From assembly GCA_020726285.1 (NCBI GenBank), contig DYSW01000003.1:94990-143255 (forward strand): a DNA stretch of 48,266 nt, given 5' to 3'. The DNA comes from Melioribacter roseus (lineage in GTDB: Bacteria; Bacteroidota; Ignavibacteria; Ignavibacteriales; Melioribacteraceae). Of the stretch, positions 26,366 to 34,044 are shown one piece after another. Each line of letters starts with the position of its first letter. Within the stretch, counting starts at the first letter, position 1. A program made the translations under genes and the position numbers. The notes below the pieces were generated by a model. That model saw nothing but the letters and a program-made list of their open reading frames with translations, did no database searches and had not been told where the DNA came from.

Positions 26366-27195
26366 TATCTAACAATCAACAAATTTGTAGGGATATTAAT
26401 AAATGAGTAATCTACTTCGTGCGGAAATAATTTATCAAGAAAAGTTATATTTTGCTTTGGTTGATTTACTACAAATAAATCAGCTTTATTGGTTTTTGCG
26501 TAATTGCTTGCTTCCCAACCTTCTTTTCCATACAAACATACAATTTTTGGCTCAAGAATTGGCAAATTCAACTCTTTAATGAAGAAATTCATTTTAATTT
26601 CTTCATCTTCAAGCCATTGCTTTCTCAATTCTTCAATGTCTGCAATTGTTGTAGAATCTTGCAAAGTATAGGCTAGTCCCAGAGCATTTAATTCACGCAG
26701 AAGAACAAATTCTTCAGCATTTTGAAGTAAAGCAAAATTGTGTGCTAATTGTATGGTTCGTTCTCCATCTGATGAAAAATCAGTAGAAACGTAAATTTTA
26801 TTGATTTTTTGCGGATTTTCAGAAGGTGAAGTAAGAACTAAAACTGAGCATCTTGCTTGTCGCATCAATTTTCGGGCAACAGAACCAAAATATTTTTTGA
26901 TAAGATTTTCCTTTTCCAATGCGCCAGCAAGCAACAAATCTACATTATTTTTTTCTGCTGATTTGATGATTGAATCAGCTATTTCGCCAGAAACCCAATC
27001 AACAATTATTTTGGATTTCTCAATTCCGACTGAATTTATCAAATCATCAAGTCTAATCTCAGTTTCGGTGGTTTTATTTCCATTGTGAATTAAAACTAAA
27101 TCGGAATTTGTTAAGTCTGAAAGTCTTTTAGCTTCACATAAAAGAGCTTTTCTAGTTGGTGAAAATGAAACTGCTAAACCAATTTTAGTGAACAT
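26365..27195 (-). CDS. Tandem universal stress protein
   Basis: A 276-residue protein with two UspA domains. The first (1 to about 138) carries the nucleotide-binding type motif in AGALEKENLIKKYFGSVARK, the second (about 142-276) lacks the glycine-rich motif. Such tandem proteins often pair with transporters and bind ATP or AMP to sense energy state. The stop overlaps the antiporter start (TAATG), so the pair is translationally coupled and the protein probably modulates the antiporter. It begins 21 bp after the homoaconitase-like gene. Confidence 0.85.
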   Translation of the reverse strand: MFTKIGLAVSFSPTRKALLCEAKRLSDLTNSDLVLIHNGNKTTETEIRLDDLINSVGIEKSKIIVDWVSGEIADSIIKSAEKNNVDLLLAGALEKENLIKKYFGSVARKLMRQARCSVLVLTSPSENPQKINKIYVSTDFSSDGERTIQLAHNFALLQNAEEFVLLRELNALGLAYTLQDSTTIADIEELRKQWLEDEEIKMNFFIKELNLPILEPKIVCLYGKEGWEASNYAKTNKADLFVVNQPKQNITFLDKLFPHEVDYSFINIPTNLLIVR

Positions 27196-27216
27196 TTTTT
27201 ATCTCGAATAAATCTG

Positions 27217-29196
27217 TTAAATTCTATTCTTCACCCAATTTTCCAAACCACCTTCCACAATTATGCTTTGAGCTGTTGAACTTATTGGTACAAATTGATA
27301 TTCTTTTCCATCAAAAATCATTTTTGAATTTACAAAGTCAATCTTAATTCTGTTTTCTATTCTTATTGTCAATTCAATATTTGACGAATAGATTACACGT
27401 AAATCTTTTAGTAAATCTTCTTGTTCAAGCAAAAGATAGCCATTATTAAAACCATTTCGTTTGTACGTTTGCGAAAATGTGCCAGCAATAACAAGTTGAA
27501 TTCCGCGATACATTAATGCAGTGGCAGCTTGTTCGCGTGAACTTCCGGTACCGAAATTATATCCGCTTACCAAAATATCATTTTTTTGAGCAATTTCACC
27601 AAATTTCGTATCGTAGTTTTCCATCACTACTTTTGCTTGTTCCTCGTGCGAAAAATCGTCATTGTAAGTATATTTTCCTGGATAAATTCCGTCAGTATTC
27701 ATATTATCTTTATCGCAGAAAAGAATATTTCCCTCAATAATTTCTGGAAATCCATCAAGTATTTCAGTTGTTCCTGTTTGAATTGATTTTTTGGAATTTA
27801 GAGTAATTTCTTTAATTAATATTGATTTTGACAATTTGAAAGGTGAAGCAATTTTTCCTTGAATTGCAGATTCAGCAACAACTGCTGGCGAAGCAAGATA
27901 AGCATCTGCATTTGGTGAACCCATTCTTCCCTTAAAATTTCGGTTTGTTGCGGAAATTCCAACTTCGCCATCTTCAAGTAAACCAGTTCCCAAACCAATA
28001 CAAGGTCCACAACCTGGTGGCAAAATTGTTGCCCCAGATTTTACAATTGTTTGCCAATAACCTAATTCTTCAGCTTTTGCCTGAACTTCACTCGAAGCCG
28101 CAGCAACATAAAACTGAACTCCTTCGGCAATTATTTTATTTTCAAGAACTTTTGCAGCTTCAACAATATCTTCCAATCTGCTATTTACGCACGAAACAAG
28201 ATAAGCTTTATTGATTTTAATCTCTTTGCTTTCTAAATCACTAGCAGAATTCATTACTTTTACTGTTTGCGGACCAGAAATTGAAGGTTCAATTGATGAT
28301 AAATTTAAAGTTAATACTTGTGAATAAAAAGCATTTTCATCTGGTTGAAAATAATTTAATTCATTTTTCAATATTTCAATCGATTTAGAATTTAGTCTTG
28401 GATTTTCACCATTTTTGGAATCAATATCAGATTTTACACCTTGCAAACCGCGACTTTGCAAAAACTCAGCTCGTTTTGTAAGCCAATCAATTGTAACTTC
28501 ATCGATAGGAAAAACACCTGCCAAAGCTCCCCATTCTGTTGTCATATTTGCAATAGATAATCTTTGGTCGATTGAAAGATTTTTAATTCCATCTCCACAA
28601 AATTCAATAGCGTGATTCAAAACTTCATCTTTATTAAAAACACCAGAAAGAACAATAATTACATCTTTTCCAGTAACACCTGGACGAAGATTTCCGTTCA
28701 ATTCCACTTTGGAAATTGGAGGAATTTCCCACCAAGTTTTGCCAGTTGCCCAGACCGAAGCAGCATCCGTACGAACAATTGGAGTTCCCAAAACGCCTAA
28801 ACCGCCGTACATGTTTGAATGGCTATCGGAAGCGACAACTAAAGTTCCAGGAAAAGCATAACCTTCTTCAACCATTATTTGGTGACCGATTCCACGACCA
28901 GCGGGATAAAAATCGGCTCCAACCGAATTTGAGAAATCTTCAATTTTCTTGTATTTCTCAAGATTTTTTTCTGATTTATCTTGAATATTGTGGTCTAAAG
29001 TGTGTACAACTTGTCGTGGATTGAATAATTTTGTAGCTCCGATGCTTTTAAATTTTGGAATTACAGCACCAGTATTGTCGTGCGTCATTACGAAAGAAGG
29101 TTGGATTGTAACAATTTCTCCACTTTGTACTTTATGATTTTCTGAAAGTCCAAGTGAGTATTTCTGAACAATTTTTTCAATAAAATTTTGTGGCAT
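27217..29196 (-). CDS. Aconitase-superfamily hydratase resembling fungal homoaconitase (Lys4)
   Basis: A single-chain [4Fe-4S] hydro-lyase of 659 residues. The cluster cysteines are Cys336 (LVSCVNSR) and Cys396/Cys399 (PGCGPCIG), and the swivel domain has GTGSSREQA (549-557). Segments HNIQDKSEKNLEKYK, YPAGRGIGHQIMVEEGYAFP, ATGKTWWEIPP and INTDGIYPGKYTY-like NTDGIYPGKYTY closely match what I recall of yeast Lys4, which converts homocitrate to homoisocitrate in alpha-aminoadipate lysine synthesis. Canonical AcnA or AcnB lack these blocks and are longer. No lysine-pathway gene is nearby, and the protein could be this organism's aconitase. The downstream genes are a stress protein and an antiporter. 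Confidence 0.8.
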   Translation of the reverse strand: MPQNFIEKIVQKYSLGLSENHKVQSGEIVTIQPSFVMTHDNTGAVIPKFKSIGATKLFNPRQVVHTLDHNIQDKSEKNLEKYKKIEDFSNSVGADFYPAGRGIGHQIMVEEGYAFPGTLVVASDSHSNMYGGLGVLGTPIVRTDAASVWATGKTWWEIPPISKVELNGNLRPGVTGKDVIIVLSGVFNKDEVLNHAIEFCGDGIKNLSIDQRLSIANMTTEWGALAGVFPIDEVTIDWLTKRAEFLQSRGLQGVKSDIDSKNGENPRLNSKSIEILKNELNYFQPDENAFYSQVLTLNLSSIEPSISGPQTVKVMNSASDLESKEIKINKAYLVSCVNSRLEDIVEAAKVLENKIIAEGVQFYVAAASSEVQAKAEELGYWQTIVKSGATILPPGCGPCIGLGTGLLEDGEVGISATNRNFKGRMGSPNADAYLASPAVVAESAIQGKIASPFKLSKSILIKEITLNSKKSIQTGTTEILDGFPEIIEGNILFCDKDNMNTDGIYPGKYTYNDDFSHEEQAKVVMENYDTKFGEIAQKNDILVSGYNFGTGSSREQAATALMYRGIQLVIAGTFSQTYKRNGFNNGYLLLEQEDLLKDLRVIYSSNIELTIRIENRIKIDFVNSKMIFDGKEYQFVPISSTAQSIIVEGGLENWVKNRI

Positions 29197-29291
29197 ATTT
29201 TCCCATAATTAAATTATTAAAAACAATTTATAAAAAGTTATATAAATATAATTCGAGAATTACGAATTTATACCAACCTAATATCTTAAAA

Positions 29292-29795
29292 ATGGGGGAA
29301 TGGAAATGGACAAAATTTTTCAATTTCAGTCGGTTTTGAATATTCGGATTTCAGATAATAATTCTCACAATTCTTTTTCAAATTCTTGGCGTTTTTGGTG
29401 TCGGGCAATTTGAATTAAATTATTATAACATTTCAATTTTACAATTAATATTAATACTTCCTTACATATTCTTTTCTTGGCTTCAAGTTACAATTATTAC
29501 AGAAATGGGCGATTTTTATTCCACAGATGTAATTTTATATAGAAATCAAAATCTTAATAGAGTCGGATATTATAGGTTTATTCGTCATCCACAATATCTT
29601 TTTCAGTTACTTACAAATATTTTAGCTGGGTTAATTTTACTTAATGTATTTGTTTTATTAACAAGTCTTTTTTTAGAATTACCGTTGCTAATTATGCGAG
29701 CAAAATTAGCAGATAAAATTCTACTTCAAAAATTTGGGAATGAAGCTGTTGAATATCAAAAAACGAGTTCATTTTTAATACCAACGTTTAAATAA
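29292..29795 (+). pseudogene. ICMT/phospholipid-methyltransferase family gene broken by an in-frame TGA
   Basis: From the ATG at 29292 the frame reads MGEWKWTKFFNFSRF, then TGA at 29337-29339. It continues without interruption through hydrophobic segments (IIILTILFQILGVFGV and ILQLILILPYIFFSWL) into GYYRFIRHPQYL and a C-terminal LLQKFGNEAVEYQK. The RHPQY motif and the FG..xxEY tail are typical of isoprenylcysteine carboxyl methyltransferase-like membrane enzymes, which use S-adenosylmethionine. The only later ATG (29505) would remove the first two membrane segments. The gene is probably inactivated by one substitution, unless a non-standard start after the TGA is used or the TGA is an assembly error. 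Confidence 0.55.
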
Positions 29796-29826
29796 TTTTT
29801 AATCTCTATCATATTTCATATTTTTG
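29796..29826 (+). promoter_or_regulatory. Putative Bacteroidetes-type promoter of the NifX-like gene
   Basis: TTTT (29796-29799), 19 bp, then TATTTTTG (29819-29826) match the TTTG-N19-TAnnTTTG consensus at all but one base. Transcription would begin near 29830-29833, just before the leader hairpin and about 58 bp before the NifX-like ATG. Confidence 0.5.
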
Positions 29827-29828
29827 CC

Positions 29829-29868
29829 CTCTCAAATCTATCAACTCGGAACTTTGCTGAGAGTTCCG
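29829..29868 (+). promoter_or_regulatory. Leader hairpin with an alternative pairing before the NifX-like gene
   Basis: CGGAACT (29847-29853) pairs with AGTTCCG (29862-29868) around an 8-nt loop. CTCTCA (29829-29834) can instead pair with TGAGAG (29858-29863), which overlaps the first helix. No T run follows on either strand, so it is a leader structure and not a terminator. The gene's AAAAGGATAAAAA ribosome site follows. Confidence 0.45.
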
Positions 29869-29888
29869 TAAAAAGAAAAGGATAAAAA

Positions 29889-30209
29889 ATGAATAGAAAA
29901 AACATTGCTTGTGGAGTAGAAGAAAGTGGTTTGATGTGGAAAGGGCATTTCGGTATTTCGCCATATTTTGATATTTACGATGAAAATAAAATATTTGTAG
30001 AAAGAAGATTAAATCCATACGGAACCGCATCTGGTTCGCATAATCACCATGATAATCCAATGTTAATAATTGAATTTCTTTCAGATTGTGGAATTTTTGT
30101 AGCCAAAAGAATGGGACAAGAAAGTATAATAAAATTAGAAGAGAAATTTGGAATAAAACCAATACTTACAGAATTACTAGATTCGAAAGAAGTTATGAAA
30201 TTAATATAG
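29889..30209 (+). CDS. NifX/NifB C-terminal-like (dinitrogenase iron-molybdenum cofactor) domain protein
   Basis: A 106-residue single-domain protein. GHFGISPYFDIYDEN followed by a His-rich segment (SHNHHDNP, about 49-56), then IIEFLSDCGIFVAKRMGQES and a C-terminal helix, is the layout of the NifB/NifX/MTH1175 domain. This RNase H-like fold binds Fe-S or FeMo-cofactor precursors. No nitrogen-fixation gene is nearby, so a general role with iron-sulfur cofactors is likelier; the family includes many uncharacterised members outside nitrogen fixation. It has its own promoter-like site and leader hairpin, and its stop is 5 bp from the convergent nuclease gene. Confidence 0.75.
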   Translation: MNRKNIACGVEESGLMWKGHFGISPYFDIYDENKIFVERRLNPYGTASGSHNHHDNPMLIIEFLSDCGIFVAKRMGQESIIKLEEKFGIKPILTELLDSKEVMKLI

Positions 30210-30214
30210 AAAGG

Positions 30215-30820
30215 TTATGAGTTCTTGGTTAATTTTGAAATTTCGTCACGTAAACTAGCGGCTCTTTCATAATCTTCCTTCTCAATCGCATCTTTCAGTT
30301 GTTTTTCAAGATATGAAATATTAGCTTGGGAAGAAGCTATATGTGAAATAAATTCATCATTAACAGAATCTTTTTCCAACTTTTCTGCCGATTTAGAAAT
30401 TATTGTATCGCTACTTGGAACAAATCCCGTTCTATCAATGACTGTAGAATTCATATAAATGGGAGATTTTGTGCGAACAGCAACGGCAATTGCATCACTT
30501 GGTCGTGAATCAATATCAATTGTTAATCCTGAAAGTTCCAAAATTAATTTAGAATAAAATGTTCCTTCAATAATTTCATCTATAAATACTTCTACTACTA
30601 TTGCTCCAAGTTCGTTGATAACTGATCTTAGTAAATCGTGTGTTAAAGGACGAGGAGGTTTGATGTTTTCAAGAATTGCTGCAATTGATTGTGCTTCGAA
30701 AGAACCAATCACAATTGGAATTCTTCTAGGACCAAAAACTTCCTTCAGCAGGAGAGCATAACCGCCGCCTGCTGAAGCTGAAGCTGAAATTCCTATTATT
30801 TCTACTTGTACTTTGCTCAT
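30215..30820 (-). CDS. Bifunctional nuclease family (DUF151) protein with UVR motif
   Basis: 201 residues in two parts. Residues 1 to about 135 form the BFN/DUF151 domain (RRIPIVIGSFEAQSI, RPLTHDLL, SRPSDAIAVAVR). Residues 168-198 form a UVR motif (LEKQLKDAIEKEDYERAASL), the helical hairpin by which UvrB and UvrC interact. BFN-domain proteins have been reported to have RNase and DNase activity in plants; the bacterial role is poorly defined. It follows etfA by 5 bp on the same strand and lacks an obvious ribosome site, which suggests co-transcription. Confidence 0.85.
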   Translation of the reverse strand: MSKVQVEIIGISASASAGGGYALLLKEVFGPRRIPIVIGSFEAQSIAAILENIKPPRPLTHDLLRSVINELGAIVVEVFIDEIIEGTFYSKLILELSGLTIDIDSRPSDAIAVAVRTKSPIYMNSTVIDRTGFVPSSDTIISKSAEKLEKDSVNDEFISHIASSQANISYLEKQLKDAIEKEDYERAASLRDEISKLTKNS

Positions 30821-30825
30821 AATAC

Positions 30826-31785
30826 TTATTTTTTAAGTTCTTCAATCAATTTTGGAACAATTTCGAAGGCGTCACCAGCAATTCCGTAATCTGCCGCAGC
30901 AAAAATTGGTGCTTCGGAATCTTTATTAATTGCAACAATATATTTTGATGATCTCATTCCCGCCAAATGTTGAATTGCACCTGAAATTCCAACAGCAATA
31001 TATAAATTTGGTGAAACTGTTTTTCCTGTTTGTCCAACTTGATCTCCGTGAGGTCTCCATCCTGCATCAACTGCAGCACGTGATGCTCCAACGGCACCAT
31101 TCATAATTTTTGCCAATTCTTCTAGCATTGCAAAGTTATCAGCAGCTTGTAACCCTCGTCCGCCTGAAACAATTATTGAGGCTTCGGCAACATCAATTTT
31201 ATCATTATTTTGCTTTAATTCTGTAACTTTTGTTGCAAGGTTAACATTCAAAATTTCTTTGATTTTCACTTCGGCATTTGTTCCATTTCCTTCACCAAGT
31301 GGGAAAGTATTTGGACGAATAGTAAAAATCTTAGTTGATTTTGTTAATTTTACTTCTGCAAGTGCTTTGCCACCGTAAATTGGGCGAGTTGCTATTATCT
31401 CACCATTTTGAATATTTAATTCAACACAGTCCATTGCTAAGCTCGTATCAAGTTGAATTGCAATGTGTGGTGCTAAGTCTTTTGCCATTGAAGAATTTGC
31501 AAAGAAAAGTAAATCAGCATTAACTTCTTTAGCATATTCTGAAAGAGTTTGTGCATATCCAGTTGTAGAATATAAAGCCAAATCTGCACTTTTTAAATGT
31601 GTAATGTTAGAAATACCATAATTTGAAATTGAATTTAAATTCGTAATTTCATTACCAATTACTACTGCTTCTGATGAAATTCCTAACTGTTCGGCAAAAA
31701 GTGAACCAGCTTTTACTGCTTCCAATGAAGATTTTTTAATTTCACCGTTTCTTTGTTCAACGAATACTAAAATTTTGTTCGACAT
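30826..31785 (-). CDS. etfA: Electron transfer flavoprotein alpha subunit
   Basis: The FAD-binding subunit of the ETF heterodimer, which passes electrons from acyl-CoA and other dehydrogenases to the quinone pool. At 319 residues it has the usual length. The C-terminal FAD domain contains SGGRGLQAADNF (207-218), GASRAAVDAGWRPHGDQVG and GQTGKTVSPNLYIAVGISGA (251-270). It has a GGAGAG ribosome site 9 bp after etfB. No acyl-CoA dehydrogenase lies in the window, so its donors are elsewhere. Confidence 0.96.
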   Translation of the reverse strand: MSNKILVFVEQRNGEIKKSSLEAVKAGSLFAEQLGISSEAVVIGNEITNLNSISNYGISNITHLKSADLALYSTTGYAQTLSEYAKEVNADLLFFANSSMAKDLAPHIAIQLDTSLAMDCVELNIQNGEIIATRPIYGGKALAEVKLTKSTKIFTIRPNTFPLGEGNGTNAEVKIKEILNVNLATKVTELKQNNDKIDVAEASIIVSGGRGLQAADNFAMLEELAKIMNGAVGASRAAVDAGWRPHGDQVGQTGKTVSPNLYIAVGISGAIQHLAGMRSSKYIVAINKDSEAPIFAAADYGIAGDAFEIVPKLIEELKK

Positions 31786-31794
31786 TTTGCTCTC

Positions 31795-32541
31795 CTATAT
31801 TACTTTAGCTTCTTCTTTTAATAAACGAACTAATTCCGGAATAGCAGATGAATCCTTTCCGAGAATTTTACCTGCTTGTTTCTGAGCTGGTTTTTTAAGT
31901 CTAATTAACTCAACACCTATTTCAGAAACCGTTACTTCCTTTTCGTCAATTACTTTCTTTTTTGCTGCCATAATTCCTTTTAGAGAAGCATAACGCGGAT
32001 CATTCAATCCTTTTTGAGCAGTAATTACTGCTGGCAAACTTGTTTCAACAACTTCACGTCCACCTTCAATTTCTCTTTCAGCAACAATTTTGTTACCATT
32101 CAAATTGAATGAAACAGCAACCGAAACTGAATTGAAACCAAGAATTTCAGCAACTAATTGTCCGACAATTCCATTATCACCGTCAATTGATTGTTTTCCA
32201 AGAAATACCAAATTAGCTTCTTGCAATTTAATTTCTTCAGCAATTAATTTAGCCGTTGAAATTGAATCTCGAAAAGCATTAGTTTTAAGTAAAATTCCAC
32301 TATCAGCTCCCATTGCAAGTCCTTTTCTGATTGTTTCTTTTACTTCATCACCACCAACGCTCACTAAAACAACATCTGCACCAATAGAATCTTTAATTTT
32401 TAGAGCTTCTTCAAGTGCAAATTCATCATAAGGATTTAAAATGAAAGAAACACCATTTTGATCGATATTTTTTTCATCAGCTCCAATATTAATTTTAGCC
32501 GCTGAATCAGGAACGTGGCTTACACAAACAACAATTTTCAT
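31795..32541 (-). CDS. etfB: Electron transfer flavoprotein beta subunit
   Basis: A 248-residue partner of EtfA that binds AMP. MKIVVCVSHVPDSAAKINIG, ILNPYDEFALEEALKIK, FLGKQSIDGDNGIVGQ and the ETSLPAVITAQKGLNDPRYAS segment with its conserved Pro-Arg-Tyr are typical. A GGAGGAACA site precedes the ATG. First gene of etfB-etfA-nuclease. The 105 bp shared with the divergent clpS gene contain a TATATTTG on the minus strand (32628-32621), but no TTTG at the right spacing. Confidence 0.96.
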   Translation of the reverse strand: MKIVVCVSHVPDSAAKINIGADEKNIDQNGVSFILNPYDEFALEEALKIKDSIGADVVLVSVGGDEVKETIRKGLAMGADSGILLKTNAFRDSISTAKLIAEEIKLQEANLVFLGKQSIDGDNGIVGQLVAEILGFNSVSVAVSFNLNGNKIVAEREIEGGREVVETSLPAVITAQKGLNDPRYASLKGIMAAKKKVIDEKEVTVSEIGVELIRLKKPAQKQAGKILGKDSSAIPELVRLLKEEAKVI

Positions 32542-32646
32542 TGTTCCTCCATTAATGTTAATTCATTAATTATTATTTTGACAATTAAAGATAAATATCT
32601 TTATTTATTGATTCAAAAATCAAATATAAACTAAAAGAAATACAAA

Positions 32647-32937
32647 GTGATATTAATATCTTTGGAAGTAGAAAGACCAAAAATTGATGAAAAGGTTAGT
32701 ACAACAACCGATTTTCCGTATATTGTAATTTTATTTAATGATGATTATCATTCTTTTGATGAAGTAATTATTCAATTAATAAAAGCATTAAAATGTGATT
32801 TTAATACAGCAAAGAATTTTGCTTTTCAAGCACATGTAAACGGGAAAACAGCAATTTACAACGGAAGTTTAGCAAAATGCTTGCAAATTTCTTCTGTTTT
32901 AGCTCAAATTGCTTTGAATACTGAAATTGAAACATAG
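32647..32937 (+). CDS. clpS: ClpS-like protease adaptor
   Basis: A 96-residue adaptor that hands N-degron proteins to ClpA/ClpC-ClpP. The core YIVILFNDDYHSFDEVIIQL with NDD (31-33) and the later HVNGKTAIY (His63) supplies the residues that hold the N-terminal amino acid. The length is normal. No ATG precedes the core; the start is GTG at 32647 or TTG at 32662, neither with a strong ribosome site. It lies 18 bp before the YchF-like gene. A ClpA or ClpC partner is not in the window. Confidence 0.85.
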   Translation: MILISLEVERPKIDEKVSTTTDFPYIVILFNDDYHSFDEVIIQLIKALKCDFNTAKNFAFQAHVNGKTAIYNGSLAKCLQISSVLAQIALNTEIET

Positions 32938-32955
32938 ATAAATTATTGGAGAATT

Positions 32956-34035
32956 ATGCAAATTGGTTTGATAGGTTTAGAAAGTAGCGGAAAGACTAAG
33001 TTATTTACAACGTTAGCCGGAATTGAGTACAACATTGAAAAAAGTACTGAAAATGCTTCGGTTGAAGTTGTAAAAGTTCCAGATTCAAGATTAGATATTT
33101 TAACAGAAATGTTTAATCCAAAGAAGAAAGCAAATGCAACAATAGAAGTCTATGATTTTCCAGGTTTGCGAACAAGTGATGATGGAAAAGTGAGAATAAC
33201 AAATGCATTTCTTCAAAATGTGAGGAATAATGATGCACTTTTTTATGTGGTCAGAGGATTTGAAAATCCATCAGTTCCGCATCCGTTAAACAAAATAAAT
33301 CCTTATAACGATATTCAATTTCTTGAAACTGAATTTCTACTTTCTGATTTGGCATTTCTCGAAACACATTTAGCAAGGTTAAATAAGGATTTTCTGAAAA
33401 GTAAAGATGAAAAAATGAAGAAAGAAATTGAAGTTATTACAAAATGCCTTCATCATACAGAAGAAGAAAAACCACTAAGAACTTTGGAAATTGATTCTTC
33501 AGAAAAAAGAGTACTTTCAGGATATCAACTTTTAACGTTAAAACCACTTGCAGTGGCTATTAATTTTGATGAAAACTCAATTCCCGAGGTTGAGAATATT
33601 ATTTCTGATATACAAAAAAAAGTAAACCAAAGCGGGATTTCAGTAATTCCATTTTTTGCAGAAATTGAATATGAAATGTCGCAACTTGAAGATGAAGATA
33701 AAAATATATTTATGACTGATTATGGAATTGAAGAATCAGCGTTAGCAAAAATACTACGAACTTCGTATGACATTTTGGGATTGCAATCATTTTTTACAGT
33801 TGGTGAAGATGAATGTAGAGCTTGGACAATTAAAAAAGGTTCAACAGCACAAGAATCTGCTGGAGCAATTCATACAGATTTTTATAATAAATTTATTCGT
33901 GCCGAAGTTGTTTATTACGATGATTTTCTGAAATATAAGACTTTTGCAAAATGTAAAGAAGCTGGAGTTTGGCGTTTAGAAGGAAAAGAATACATAGTTC
34001 GCGATGGCGATATTTTAAATATTAGACACAATTAG
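32956..34035 (+). CDS. YchF/Obg-family nucleotide-binding protein, divergent
   Basis: A 359-residue protein of the YchF (Ola1) branch of the Obg family, which hydrolyses ATP or GTP and binds ribosomes. It has an N-terminal P-loop, a coiled-coil insertion (about 130-180) and a C-terminal TGS-type domain (FTVGEDECRAWTIKKGSTAQ, then HTDFYNKFIRAEV). The P-loop is GLESSGKT (7-14) instead of the usual GLPNVGKS, and the G3 motif is DFPGL. The typical G4 specificity motif is not evident (AINFDEN at the expected place). The missing NxxG-style loop suggests a paralogue and not the housekeeping YchF. It has a GGAGAATT site and sits between clpS and pepD. Confidence 0.8.
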   Translation: MQIGLIGLESSGKTKLFTTLAGIEYNIEKSTENASVEVVKVPDSRLDILTEMFNPKKKANATIEVYDFPGLRTSDDGKVRITNAFLQNVRNNDALFYVVRGFENPSVPHPLNKINPYNDIQFLETEFLLSDLAFLETHLARLNKDFLKSKDEKMKKEIEVITKCLHHTEEEKPLRTLEIDSSEKRVLSGYQLLTLKPLAVAINFDENSIPEVENIISDIQKKVNQSGISVIPFFAEIEYEMSQLEDEDKNIFMTDYGIEESALAKILRTSYDILGLQSFFTVGEDECRAWTIKKGSTAQESAGAIHTDFYNKFIRAEVVYYDDFLKYKTFAKCKEAGVWRLEGKEYIVRDGDILNIRHN

Positions 34036-34044
34036 AGGTTAAAA

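Noticed and set aside
27516-29024. Several plus-strand open frames opposite the homoaconitase-like gene
   Set aside because: They have no recognisable motifs, and their composition follows from the codon use of the well-supported gene on the other strand.
29337-29339. TGA as a selenocysteine codon in the methyltransferase-like gene
   Set aside because: No stem-loop like a bacterial SECIS is evident just after it, and the position is in a membrane segment, not an active site.
29829-29868. H-type pseudoknot riboswitch before the NifX-like gene
   Set aside because: The two helices share bases and the junction geometry is poor; the first arm may even precede the transcription start. Reported only as an alternative-hairpin leader.
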